Assembly (NCBI GenBank): GCA_963799065.1
Contig: CAWCVJ010000003.1
Coordinates: 124,001 to 188,000 of the forward strand
Length of the DNA stretch: 64,000 nt
Source of the DNA: JAJPHW01 sp963799065
GTDB taxonomy: Bacteria > Acidobacteriota > Terriglobia > Terriglobales > Acidobacteriaceae
Direction: 5' to 3'
In this document: positions 1 to 8,541 of the stretch, piece after piece
Position numbering within the stretch: the first letter of the stretch is position 1
Layout of the letters: each line of letters begins with the position of its first letter
Position numbers and translations under genes: made by a program
The notes under the pieces: model-generated
The model's input: only the letters and a program-made list of their open reading frames with translations
Database searches by the model: none
What the model was told of the DNA's origin: nothing

Positions 1-40
1 AGTCGTAAGACCGGGAGATGGGGCGACGGACTCCGTCTGG

Positions 41-433
41 CTAGTGCTCAAGGCGAACTTCCGCCGAATGGGTAAGCTCGCGGCAGAGTGCTCCGCCGCA
101 ACGCTCAAGCGCGGGCAGCAGATCCGACATTTTTTTCATGTCGCCAACATGACCGGCTTCTTCGACTTGGCGGGACGCCTCGGTGGCGGGTGGCGCGCAG
201 AACTGGCTGACCTCGCCCTTGATGGTGTGAGCGATGCGAGTGGCGAGTTCGAGATCCCTGGCGGTGAGGGCCTGGCGCAGGATTTCGATCTGCTTGGGAT
301 ATTCGCCCAGGAAAATCTGAATCAGATCGTGCAGCAATTCGGAGTCGTTCGCCAGCCGATCGAGCGCCTCCGATCGATTCCATGCCAGACCGGAGAGGGC
401 AGGTACAAGGGCGAGTTTGGGTACGGGAGACAT
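41..433 (-). CDS. Hpt (histidine phosphotransfer) domain protein
   Basis: A 130-residue protein made almost entirely of one Hpt four-helix bundle. The phosphorylatable histidine is seen as H69 in the motif AHTIKG, preceded by a helix with the pattern LLHDLIQIFLGEYP that is typical of the fold. Hpt proteins pass phosphate between a hybrid histidine kinase receiver and a final response regulator in the cytoplasm. No kinase domain is fused and no kinase gene lies next to it in the window, so the partner is unknown. It ends with TAG at the window's left edge and is divergent from the HDOD gene, sharing a gap of about 120 bp that must hold both promoters. Confidence 0.85.
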   Translation of the reverse strand: MSPVPKLALVPALSGLAWNRSEALDRLANDSELLHDLIQIFLGEYPKQIEILRQALTARDLELATRIAHTIKGEVSQFCAPPATEASRQVEEAGHVGDMKKMSDLLPALERCGGALCRELTHSAEVRLEH

Positions 434-556
434 TTGGTTCTCTTCCTAAACTGTATCGGCAGATGGGGGAAAATCCTTTAGTCCAGTAACACGCCTGTAT
501 GGAGACAACGACCGAATCGGGCTGATGCCTCGCGCCTTTCCGCCGATAGGTTGACC

Positions 557-1417
557 ATGAACGCAACGGCGCAGCAGGGGCGGGCCGCAAGCGACGATCC
601 CGCGCTATTCATCGCCAGGCTTCCGGCATTTCCGCCGGTTGCTTTGAAGGTGCTGCAACTGGTCTCCAGCGAATCGGTTCGCCTGCCAGAATTGAGCCGG
701 TTGATCTCCGCCGATCCAGCCCTGGCCAGCCAGATTCTGGCTCTCGCGAATTCACCGCTTTGCGGCTTTCGCCACGAGATCGCGAGTCTTCCCCAGGCGA
801 TGACTCTCCTAGGTCTCGAGCGGGTGAAGGGTCTGGCGATCACGGTCGGCCTGCAAGCGTTCTTGAAACCGCAAGTCGGCGCCGATGGCATCCGAATGTG
901 CTGGCGACACAGTCTCGCCTGTGCCCTTATGGCCGAGCGTATCGCCCCTCAACTCATGGTGGACAAAGATGTGTGCTATGCGGCGGGCATCCTGCACGAT
1001 ATTGGGCGCCTGGCCATGGCAGTGCTCTGGCCGGAACGCTATTGCAAATTCCTGGCAGACGCGGAGCGGCGTCCCGCCGATGTTTTGTTGGGAGAGCGGG
1101 AAGCTTTCGGCATCGATCACTGCGAAGTCGGGACCGCGCTGGTGTCCGCCTGGAATCTCCCCCCCGAGTTCCACGAGATTACAGCTCACCATCACGACGC
1201 GACTTCGATACGGGCCAGCGCGCTGCTGCAAGTGGCGCAGATAAGTTGTCGCCTAGCCGACGCCATCGGATTTCCGGCACTGAACTCCTTAGCTCGCCCC
1301 GACTACGAAGTACTCCTGCAAGGTTCAAAGGGTAGTATGCGGGACCCCTTCCTCTCCGATCAGAAAGCCACTTCGCTATGGCTGGCCGAAACGATTAACG
1401 CCATCGAATTGACATAA
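557..1417 (+). CDS. HDOD domain protein
   Basis: A protein of about 286 residues covering one HDOD domain, a metal-independent relative of HD phosphohydrolases found in bacterial signalling. The N-terminal part carries the family pattern LPAFPPVALKVLQLV and ISADPALASQILALANSP. The central segment has YAAGILHDIGRLAM and the EAFGIDHCEVGTALVSAWNLP block. An in-frame TTG lies two codons upstream (551), but ATG at 557 is the simpler start. The divergent neighbour is an Hpt protein, so both may act in one signalling route; this is inferred from adjacency only. HDOD proteins rarely have proven enzymatic activity, so a regulatory scaffold role is most likely. Confidence 0.85.
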   Translation: MNATAQQGRAASDDPALFIARLPAFPPVALKVLQLVSSESVRLPELSRLISADPALASQILALANSPLCGFRHEIASLPQAMTLLGLERVKGLAITVGLQAFLKPQVGADGIRMCWRHSLACALMAERIAPQLMVDKDVCYAAGILHDIGRLAMAVLWPERYCKFLADAERRPADVLLGEREAFGIDHCEVGTALVSAWNLPPEFHEITAHHHDATSIRASALLQVAQISCRLADAIGFPALNSLARPDYEVLLQGSKGSMRDPFLSDQKATSLWLAETINAIELT

Positions 1418-1519
1418 CATCCGCCTTGCCCTTTGTCGGACTCTTCCCGCCCCGGGGCTGGTCCGGTTACTTCGGTGACCTGTTGCCGCAGCTATTTCTC
1501 GACATAAAATCCAGCCAGT

Positions 1520-1969
1520 ATGAAGAACCGGGCGATTCTCGGACTGTTGCTGTTGCTTGCTTGTCCCTATTTTGTGCAAGCGAAACAATTGGCGCTGATT
1601 GCGGATAAGGACAATGCGACCAGCAACGTGAGCGCAGCCGACCTGACGAAGATTCTGAACGCTCAAACTAAAAAGTGGCCCGACACCAGACCCATCACGG
1701 TCGTGATGCGCGATCCTTCAACGCCTGACATGCAGATTGTCCTGAAGCGCCTGCTTAATGTGAGCTCCGACCAGGAGCGCGCTTTTATCGATGCCCATCC
1801 AAATTTAATCGTCGTAGCCGACTCCGACGACGCGGTGTTGCGCTTCGTTTCGGCGAAGCGTGGGGCGATAGGGATTGTCGATCTCTACTCCCTCACCAAA
1901 GATGTGAACGTAGTCAAGGTTGATGGCAAATTGCCCATGGAACCGGGCTATCTACTCAAGGGAAACTGA
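1520..1969 (+). CDS. Secreted PstS-like (PBP-like) small protein
   Basis: A 149-residue exported protein. The first 21 residues form a signal peptide (MKNR, then a Leu-rich core ending FVQA). The rest resembles the small substrate-binding-like domain related to phosphate-binding PstS: an AADLTKILNAQTKKWPD segment, a central VVMRDPSTPDMQIVLKRLL helix and GAIGIVDLYSL near the end. No transporter permease or ATPase is adjacent. The stop lies one base before the start of the next gene, a secreted TPR protein, so the two are surely co-transcribed. The ligand is unknown; such short proteins are often annotated only as phosphate ABC transporter substrate-binding protein. Confidence 0.75.
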   Translation: MKNRAILGLLLLLACPYFVQAKQLALIADKDNATSNVSAADLTKILNAQTKKWPDTRPITVVMRDPSTPDMQIVLKRLLNVSSDQERAFIDAHPNLIVVADSDDAVLRFVSAKRGAIGIVDLYSLTKDVNVVKVDGKLPMEPGYLLKGN

Positions 1970-1970
1970 C

Positions 1971-3491
1971 ATGATGCGATCGATGGGAAACACGATTTGG
2001 GCTGTGCTATGGCTTAACGCTGCCTTGTTTTTGCAAACGGCTTCGGCCCAGACGACGTCCACTCCGGCCCCCTTGCCTATGACCTCGCAGTCTGATGAGG
2101 CGCGCCAGTTGGTGCAGCAGGCGCTCACGCTGTATCTGGATCGGGTGCAACAGGAGCCGGCGAACGAGATATTGCGAAAAGCCATCAAGATCGATCCCGA
2201 CTTCGCCATGGCGCACGAACTTCTGGCGCAGATCAGCTTGAACTCCGCGGAGCAGGTTACCGAACAAAAGGCCGCATTCGCCACCCGAAAGCATGCCAGT
2301 GTCGCGGAGCAAACCGTGATCGAGTGGTATCAGGATGCCGCCGATCACAAGTTGCTGGCCGCCATTCCGGAGATGAATGACGTCATCCGGCAGTATCCGC
2401 ACGACAAGTGGGTAGTGTGGATGACGACCTGGTGGTTGATGAGTCAGAGCCAGTTTGAGCGGGCTCTGGATGTTTACGAACAATCGGGAATCAAGGATTC
2501 TCCAGGTCTGCTGAATAACATGGGATACAACTGCGCCGATTTGCGGCAGTTCGATAAAGCGTTTGTGTATATGGATCAGTATGTGGCGTCCCTGCCCGGC
2601 GATCCGAACCCGCTCGATTCTTACGCCGAGATTTTGCGTCTGGCGGGTCGCTACGAGCAGTCGATTCAACACTACCGCGCGGCGCTGGCCATCGATCCGA
2701 CATTCTATTCGTCGCAATTCGGAATTGCAGATACTTACTCGTTAATGGGTGATCAGGCGAGAGCGCGCCGGGAGTACGAGATTGGCTTTGCGCGATTCGA
2801 GATTCCGGAGCTGCAACAAGTTCTTTGGAAGACGCGGCGCGCCTCAACCTACGTTCGAGAGGGCGACTACGTCAATGCGGACAAAGCGTTCCAGGAAATC
2901 GCCGACTTCGCTCACGCACGGCAGATTAGTCAGGTGGAGGCAGACACCTACCGTCAGATGTCCGAATACCAGCAGGATCCGAAGCGGGCCGTTGCGTTCC
3001 TGAACAAAGCCGACGCCGCGCTGGCCGAAGGCCACAACGCACAGAAGATCGCGTTGCAACAGGAAGCGGCGCAGGTGTTGCGGGCTCGGGTTGAGCTCGC
3101 GCTCCAAAGCGGCGACAATGTTGCCGCGAAAAACGGTCTACTGCGGCTAAGCAAACTGGCCGCGAACTCCGGGGACAAACTGATCGACTTGGCCTATAGC
3201 GGAGCCGAGGGCGCGGTTCTCTTCGCTCATGAACACTATCAGGACGCGATCTCGCGGCTCGAAGAAGACATCACCGATCCGCGCTCGCTAAAGCTGCTGA
3301 TCACCGCTTATCAACGTACAGGGGACATTGCCGGCGCCAAGCAGACCAGCGACGTGTTGGCGAATCTAAACGATCCGACGACCGAACAGGCGATGGTCGT
3401 GCCCAGCTTCCGCAAGTGCATGCAGGATTCATCGTGCAGCGGCGGCATGCAGCCCGCGGCGTTAAGGCATCCTCACTCCCCGGTGCTGTGA
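1971..3491 (+). CDS. Secreted tetratricopeptide repeat protein
   Basis: A protein of 506 residues with a signal peptide (hydrophobic core WAVLWLNAALFLQ, then TASAQ) followed by TPR-type helical hairpins. Clear repeats include the segments around AYLDRVQQEPANEILRKAI-like residues 35-60, DSYAEILRLAGRYEQSIQHY and FGIADTYSLMGDQARARREY. The reading frame is open 17 codons further upstream, overlapping the previous gene, but ATG at 1971 directly precedes the signal peptide and has AAGG upstream, so it was chosen. TPR proteins scaffold protein complexes. It forms an operon with the PstS-like gene before it. The C-terminus carries two cysteines close together (CMQDSSC). Confidence 0.8.
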   Translation: MMRSMGNTIWAVLWLNAALFLQTASAQTTSTPAPLPMTSQSDEARQLVQQALTLYLDRVQQEPANEILRKAIKIDPDFAMAHELLAQISLNSAEQVTEQKAAFATRKHASVAEQTVIEWYQDAADHKLLAAIPEMNDVIRQYPHDKWVVWMTTWWLMSQSQFERALDVYEQSGIKDSPGLLNNMGYNCADLRQFDKAFVYMDQYVASLPGDPNPLDSYAEILRLAGRYEQSIQHYRAALAIDPTFYSSQFGIADTYSLMGDQARARREYEIGFARFEIPELQQVLWKTRRASTYVREGDYVNADKAFQEIADFAHARQISQVEADTYRQMSEYQQDPKRAVAFLNKADAALAEGHNAQKIALQQEAAQVLRARVELALQSGDNVAAKNGLLRLSKLAANSGDKLIDLAYSGAEGAVLFAHEHYQDAISRLEEDITDPRSLKLLITAYQRTGDIAGAKQTSDVLANLNDPTTEQAMVVPSFRKCMQDSSCSGGMQPAALRHPHSPVL

Positions 3492-3512
3492 GTCTGGGTC
3501 TGGGCGAACGAC

Positions 3513-4508
3513 TCAGCGCGTCGCCGCAGGCATTCCGGCGAGGGGCACCAGAAGAAATCCTCGATCTTCTTCGCCTGACTGATCGCCGAAGCCGACGATC
3601 TCTCCACGTTTGTTGATGCCGGTCGCCATTTCCAATTTCCATCCGGGCGCGGTGACCAAATCGTTTAAGTCGCGAAAACCCATCGCAGTATCCCATAGGA
3701 AAGCCCGGTACGCGTCTGAAAATCGACCGAATGCTCCCACCACAGTCGGGCAATCATTAATCGCCTTAGCTTGATTGGGAAACTTTGGCGAGAGCGGGAT
3801 CTGGGTCAGATTCCGATCTTTGAAGAGGAGTACGGTTGACAGGGATTGAATCAGGACGTCGCCTGCGTTGTTGAGCGCTACGGCGGAGCTATAATCCGCC
3901 GTCCCCTCAATTCGTTCCTGGGCGAGCGCTTTGGTCCATAGGAACGGGTGATAGCGACCTTGCCGGTCATAGGTGTCGCCTACGATCATGGCGTTGTCAT
4001 TTACGGCCATGGCCGTGCCGCCGCAACAAAATCCCAAGCTTGTGACGTCTCCGTGCTGCCATACGACCGGGCCGCTGTTTCCAGTACTTCCCGGCCATAC
4101 CGCTTCGCCGGCAATCATTCCCGCCTCGTTGATTGAGAACGGCTTGGACTGCTTCCCAGGCAGTAAATCGAGCTTGCCCTCGAAAAACGTGAAAGCCTGC
4201 CGCTGGCTGGAATTGGACGTCATAGCGTCGCCGATCAATCGCCCCTGCTCATCCACGCCGGTACCTTCGGCGCGCGTGTAGCCGGCGGGAAGGGGCGCAA
4301 CCGTTAGTCCGTGGCGCTGCGACCAGACCGCGGCCAGGTGCGCAGAAGTTGTTCCGGAAACGTATCCGGTTCCGCTGAGATGAGTGGGCTTGAGGGGCAG
4401 TGGGATCAAACGATAGTGCTCCGCCGCACAGGCCGCAGCCCCATCTCGTGCCCGCACGAGCGACGGAAGCAACAACAGTGCGACCGCGACCACTGACGGT
4501 ATCCGCAT
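3513..4508 (-). CDS. Exported HAF-repeat-like protein
   Basis: A 331-residue protein with an N-terminal signal peptide (VVAVALLLLPSLVRA). The mature part has short repeats resembling the HAF family of extracellular beta-propeller-like repeats. Recurring units contain a phrase such as INEAGMIAGEA, VNDNAMIVGDT, LNNAGDVLIQS or INKRGEIVGFG, followed by an aromatic FLW-type strand. The function of HAF-repeat proteins is not known; they are probably cell-surface or secreted. It is convergent with the TPR gene (21-bp gap) and lies just downstream of the large beta-propeller/lectin gene on the same strand, only 24 bp away, so it may be read through from it. Confidence 0.7.
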   Translation of the reverse strand: MRIPSVVAVALLLLPSLVRARDGAAACAAEHYRLIPLPLKPTHLSGTGYVSGTTSAHLAAVWSQRHGLTVAPLPAGYTRAEGTGVDEQGRLIGDAMTSNSSQRQAFTFFEGKLDLLPGKQSKPFSINEAGMIAGEAVWPGSTGNSGPVVWQHGDVTSLGFCCGGTAMAVNDNAMIVGDTYDRQGRYHPFLWTKALAQERIEGTADYSSAVALNNAGDVLIQSLSTVLLFKDRNLTQIPLSPKFPNQAKAINDCPTVVGAFGRFSDAYRAFLWDTAMGFRDLNDLVTAPGWKLEMATGINKRGEIVGFGDQSGEEDRGFLLVPLAGMPAATR

Positions 4509-4532
4509 GGATTCGATAGTAAACCCATCCCG

Positions 4533-7500
4533 CTACTGCGGAGTGAGCTTAATGTAATCGAACGCCACCGTGTAACCGCTGCTCTTGCTGTTGCGACCGG
4601 TCACGTTGAACTTGAACGAGTAATTGCCGGGGGCGGAGAAGTTCAGCGGGCCCAGGTCGTATTCGTAAAAGACTCCGTTCCCATTGGCGTTGTATTCATC
4701 CTCGGTTGGGCCAACATTGGCGCCATTGACCGAAAGCTGGAATATCCCGCGCGTCGTAAATTGCTTCGTGGCAGCCTTTACGTCGTAGGTGCCCGCTTGC
4801 GCCACATTGATCGTGAAGTTCAGGTACGCACCCACGGCGGTGCCGTCCGCGATTACTCCTTGACCATCGGGAAAGCCCGACCAGGCAAAGACCCGCGCGT
4901 TCGGCGATCCGGTGACGGGAATCTTCGTCGCCTCATAGGTGATCGGAGACGGCGCACCCGCAGTGTAAGTCCAAGTCAAAACCTCTTGCGTTGCGGTTTG
5001 GCCTCCGGTGCCGCCTGTGAACCCAGCGTATGCTGTGTTGGCTCCTACTATGGTTGGAATCTTGACCGGCCAACTTGTCGTAAATGTGTCGGCTGCAACG
5101 TTAACGTCCGTAATCGTCATAGTCAGAGTGGTGCCGTCGTAGGCGATATGCACCTTGAAGGGATCTCCGCTATGCAAGTTCACTCCTCCGCCTAAGGTTG
5201 TCGCAGGAGTGGTCGGCGAAGCGCCGCCAGTGTAAAGCCCTGTGGAGTTCGCGCCTTCGCCGTTATTGTTGTACAAGTCGAACTTCACCGCCACGCTGCT
5301 CGCAATGCCTCCCGTCCCACCCAATGGGACCGGGCCATACCCCAGCCCTCCGCCCGCGGGCCCTAGTGCAGTGGTTCCAACATTCTGAATGACGAACGCG
5401 ATGCCGTCGGCATTGGGGGTTGTCAATTGGAACGTAAAGTCTGTCGTGAACGACTGCACGTTCAGAGGTGTGTTGTAGAAAGCGCTCGCGGCCTCGTTCC
5501 CTCCCCCATCGGTAAGGCGCAATCTTGTGCCATTCAGTTTCGTGGTTCCGTTGAACGTCAGCCCGGTCGCGGTAAAGCCATTGGAGAAATTTACGTACGG
5601 GCTTCCGTTGTTGATAACGTAAGTCCCGCTGGCGACAGCGCTGTTATTGTAGCCGCTGGCTGCCGCGATGGCCTCAAGCGTAGTCGTATTGCTAATCAAC
5701 ACAGGAGCTGTATAAACGGGCGAAGAAGTAGTCGGCGTCGTGCCATTCGTCGTGTAGTAAATGGTCGCTCCCGAAGTCGAATCGGAGATGGTGACCGACT
5801 GCGGCGAGTTGAACGTACCCGGAGCGGGATTGAACGTGGGCGTCGCTACCGTGGGCAGTGTCGACGTGTAGGTCCAGGAGATGACTTCCTGAGTTGCGGT
5901 TTCTCCTCCCGTCCCCGCTGTAAACCCGACGTACGCCGCATTCCCCCCTACGGTCGATGGAATGTTGATCGGCCAGCTGGTGCTGAAGGTGTCCGCAGAA
6001 TTAGATGCGTCTGCGATCGTCATCTTCAGAGTGGTCCCGTCATAAGTCATGTGCACATTGAAGATGTCGCCGCTGTGCAAATTGACCCCGGAACTGGTCA
6101 TGTCGAGCGCAGGCGTGGTCGGAGAGACGCCGTCGGTATAAAGCCCGGTCGAGTCGATTCCTTCCCCAGCGTTGCTGTAAAGATCGAATTTCACCGCGAT
6201 ACTTTCTCCGATTCCCGGAGTGCCCCCCGGTGTATCCGGTCCGTAGCCTAAGCCGCCGCCAGGAGGTCCGAGAGCGGTGACGCCCGTGTTCTGGATGGCG
6301 AAAGTCATGCCATCCGCATTGGGATTGGTGAGCTGGAAGCTGAAGTCGGTGGTGAAATTCTGAACGTTAATCGGCGTGGTATAGAACGCGCTGGCCGCTT
6401 CCGTTCCTCCGCCATCGGTAAGGCGCAGACGAGCGCCATTGAGTTTTGAGGATCCGTTTTGAGTCAGCCCCGTACCTGTGAACCCACTGCCGTAGTTGAT
6501 ACCGACGCCGCCACTCGTGATGGAATAAAAGCCCGTCGCCACAGAGCTGTTGTTGTATCCGGTAGCCACGGCGATGGCATTGATCGTGGTCGAAGTGTTA
6601 ACCGCGACCGTGGTGCAGACGGGCGAGTTTGAAGTGGGCGTACTGCCGTCCGTAGTGCAGTGAATCACGGCCCCGGTGGTTGTGTCTGAAAGCGTCACGT
6701 TCACGCCACTGGTATAGCTGCCGGGAGCCGGACTAAAAGTCGGGGTCGCCGCGGTGGGCGTCGAACTAATCAGGCCGTACCCCGTGATTTTGAACTGGCT
6801 GCCCACGTACACCATGCCGTTGGCGATGGTCGGAGTAGTGAACTTCACCGCTCCGCCCGGGACATCGCGCTGACTCGCAGCCTGGTTGCTGTTGTAAAGC
6901 ATGTTTGCCAGGTTCGTCGCGTCGAAGGCATACAGCGCCTGGCAGCACGTCCCGCCGTACGAGCTGTTGTCCAGCCCCCATACGATCCCGTTGGTCGTAC
7001 CGTTGGACGAAATGGAAGGAATCGGGCCGGAGAACCCGAACGTCTGGTTCGATTTTGAAGTGGGCGAGGTCGACACCAAGCCGCTGTTGTTGGCATTGAA
7101 AGAGAACGCCTTCAGGTTGTCCGCGCCGCCGCCATCGCTCGCTCCCGCCCAGTAGATCGATCCATTCCAGTACGCGGGCGAGCCCCAAATGCCTACGGTA
7201 GCTCCGGGAATCTCCTGGTAAATGTTCGGGTCGCTGGTGCAACCGGAGCAGTATTTGCCCATGTTGCCTGTGTTCGGGATGAACATCGTTCCTTCTTTGC
7301 CCATTTGCGCGAGCAATTGCGTACCGTTCGGCAATGTCGGGAGAATCACCAGGCCGCCCGAGCCCAGGTCGCTGTCACCACCGCTCAAGCTGCTCTGATT
7401 GTAAGGAGTGAACCAATCGAGCACCGGAAAGGTTCCGCCACTCGGCGGACCAACTTTCAATATCGTGTCGCCGTAGTCGTTCGCCGTCGCACCATCGTAC

Positions 7501-8357
7501 TGACCGTTACCGGTGGCGAAGTAAGTGTTGAAACTCGAGTCGCCCGCCAGTCCGCCCCCGCCCATCCAAACCCCGCTGGAGTTCCCGTTGGGCGAGGTGT
7601 TGAATGCCGCTTCCTGCGCCAGGGTCGCCGCGTTATAAGACATCACCCAGCCGTACCAAGGACTGATGTCGCAGTGTGACGACCAGCCAATTTCTACGTG
7701 GCCGTTTTGCAAAAGCAGCGCTGGGCGCTGATTCTCATAGTGGGCGTTGAATGCCACCGGAGTGTTGTTGCCGTTTCCATTTACCGACGCCTGAATCTGC
7801 ACTGGTCCGCCGAATTTTTCGGCGTGCGTTCCGGTGTCGATGGCGTGAAGGTATTGCACGATTGCGCCGTTGACTTTGGATTTCGCCACCAGATAAATCG
7901 TATTTGTCGAAGGATCGATGACCGGTGTGCCAGTGATCCCGACTTCGGGCACAAGGTCACCGCAACCCAGATCGGAGCTGCTGTTGACGGTGGTGCCGCC
8001 GGAGGGGATCAGGCTGGTCTGCCAATACACCGCGCCGGTCGCTGCGTCGATTGCATAAAGGCTGTCATGTTCTGTGGCGACGTAGACAACATTGTGCGTG
8101 CCTCCGTTAATGATAACGTTCGACAAATAAAGCGGCTGCGCATAGACCCATCCATCCAGGGTCACCGAGAATACTTTGCCAAACTGGCTGCTGTTGACAT
8201 TCGCAGTCGTCAGAAGTGTCTCCTGCGTATTTTGCGCCGTGCGGGCATTGTCGTTGTGGTAGGTCGTGACATTCACCTGGGCCCATCCAAAACTGAATGC
8301 GACGAGGACGAACAGCACGAGCGACACGACCTTGGCGTTACGAGGGACTTGCGTCAT
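4533..8357 (-). CDS. Giant secreted beta-propeller, lectin and CBM-like protein
   Basis: A 1274-residue exported protein. ATG at 8357 was chosen over an upstream start because CGGAGA lies eight bases before it and the signal peptide (VVSLVLFVLVAFSFGWAQ) follows. Domain order: PQQ/WD-like beta-propeller repeats (about residues 28-530, e.g. VYVATEHDSLYAIDAATG); a chitobiase/hexosaminidase C-terminal-type domain (about 537-610, ATPTFSPAPGSY); a legume-lectin-like sandwich (about 615-835); a second copy of both modules (about 838-915 and 920-1130); and a C-terminal carbohydrate-binding-module-like domain (about 1139-1274, ITYEATKIPV). No catalytic motif is seen. It likely binds polysaccharide outside the cell. 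Confidence 0.8.
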   Translation of the reverse strand: MTQVPRNAKVVSLVLFVLVAFSFGWAQVNVTTYHNDNARTAQNTQETLLTTANVNSSQFGKVFSVTLDGWVYAQPLYLSNVIINGGTHNVVYVATEHDSLYAIDAATGAVYWQTSLIPSGGTTVNSSSDLGCGDLVPEVGITGTPVIDPSTNTIYLVAKSKVNGAIVQYLHAIDTGTHAEKFGGPVQIQASVNGNGNNTPVAFNAHYENQRPALLLQNGHVEIGWSSHCDISPWYGWVMSYNAATLAQEAAFNTSPNGNSSGVWMGGGGLAGDSSFNTYFATGNGQYDGATANDYGDTILKVGPPSGGTFPVLDWFTPYNQSSLSGGDSDLGSGGLVILPTLPNGTQLLAQMGKEGTMFIPNTGNMGKYCSGCTSDPNIYQEIPGATVGIWGSPAYWNGSIYWAGASDGGGADNLKAFSFNANNSGLVSTSPTSKSNQTFGFSGPIPSISSNGTTNGIVWGLDNSSYGGTCCQALYAFDATNLANMLYNSNQAASQRDVPGGAVKFTTPTIANGMVYVGSQFKITGYGLISSTPTAATPTFSPAPGSYTSGVNVTLSDTTTGAVIHCTTDGSTPTSNSPVCTTVAVNTSTTINAIAVATGYNNSSVATGFYSITSGGVGINYGSGFTGTGLTQNGSSKLNGARLRLTDGGGTEAASAFYTTPINVQNFTTDFSFQLTNPNADGMTFAIQNTGVTALGPPGGGLGYGPDTPGGTPGIGESIAVKFDLYSNAGEGIDSTGLYTDGVSPTTPALDMTSSGVNLHSGDIFNVHMTYDGTTLKMTIADASNSADTFSTSWPINIPSTVGGNAAYVGFTAGTGGETATQEVISWTYTSTLPTVATPTFNPAPGTFNSPQSVTISDSTSGATIYYTTNGTTPTTSSPVYTAPVLISNTTTLEAIAAASGYNNSAVASGTYVINNGSPYVNFSNGFTATGLTFNGTTKLNGTRLRLTDGGGNEAASAFYNTPLNVQSFTTDFTFQLTTPNADGIAFVIQNVGTTALGPAGGGLGYGPVPLGGTGGIASSVAVKFDLYNNNGEGANSTGLYTGGASPTTPATTLGGGVNLHSGDPFKVHIAYDGTTLTMTITDVNVAADTFTTSWPVKIPTIVGANTAYAGFTGGTGGQTATQEVLTWTYTAGAPSPITYEATKIPVTGSPNARVFAWSGFPDGQGVIADGTAVGAYLNFTINVAQAGTYDVKAATKQFTTRGIFQLSVNGANVGPTEDEYNANGNGVFYEYDLGPLNFSAPGNYSFKFNVTGRNSKSSGYTVAFDYIKLTPQ
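4950..6750 (-). repeat. Tandem 0.9-kb coding repeat (two HEX_C plus lectin modules)
   Basis: Two consecutive units of about 900 bp encode diverged copies of the same roughly 300-residue module. Unit 1 runs from about 6750 to 5850 and unit 2 from about 5850 to 4950. Matching segments are LNGARLRLTDGGG and LNGTRLRLTDGGG, FTTDFSFQLTNPNADG and FTTDFTFQLTTPNADG, and WPINIPSTVGGNAAY and WPVKIPTIVGANTAY. This is an intragenic duplication, not a mobile repeat. Confidence 0.85.
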
Positions 8358-8541
8358 ACCAACGATCTCCGGGGCAGCTTTAACTGCGGGCACCTTTGTA
8401 CCGTGCGCAACGGAGCGTTGTAAAGAAATATCTCTTGCGGGGGGCGACTTTTCGAGGCGAAGGCCGTTCTCAGCCGCTACATTGCAGAAGAAGCGAAAGA
8501 GTTTTCACATCAGGACGATTTCGGGGTGGAACCCCAATTGA

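Noticed and set aside
7698..8423. Plus-strand open frames across the beta-propeller gene
   Set aside because: These are shadows of the real minus-strand gene, with odd composition and no known motif.
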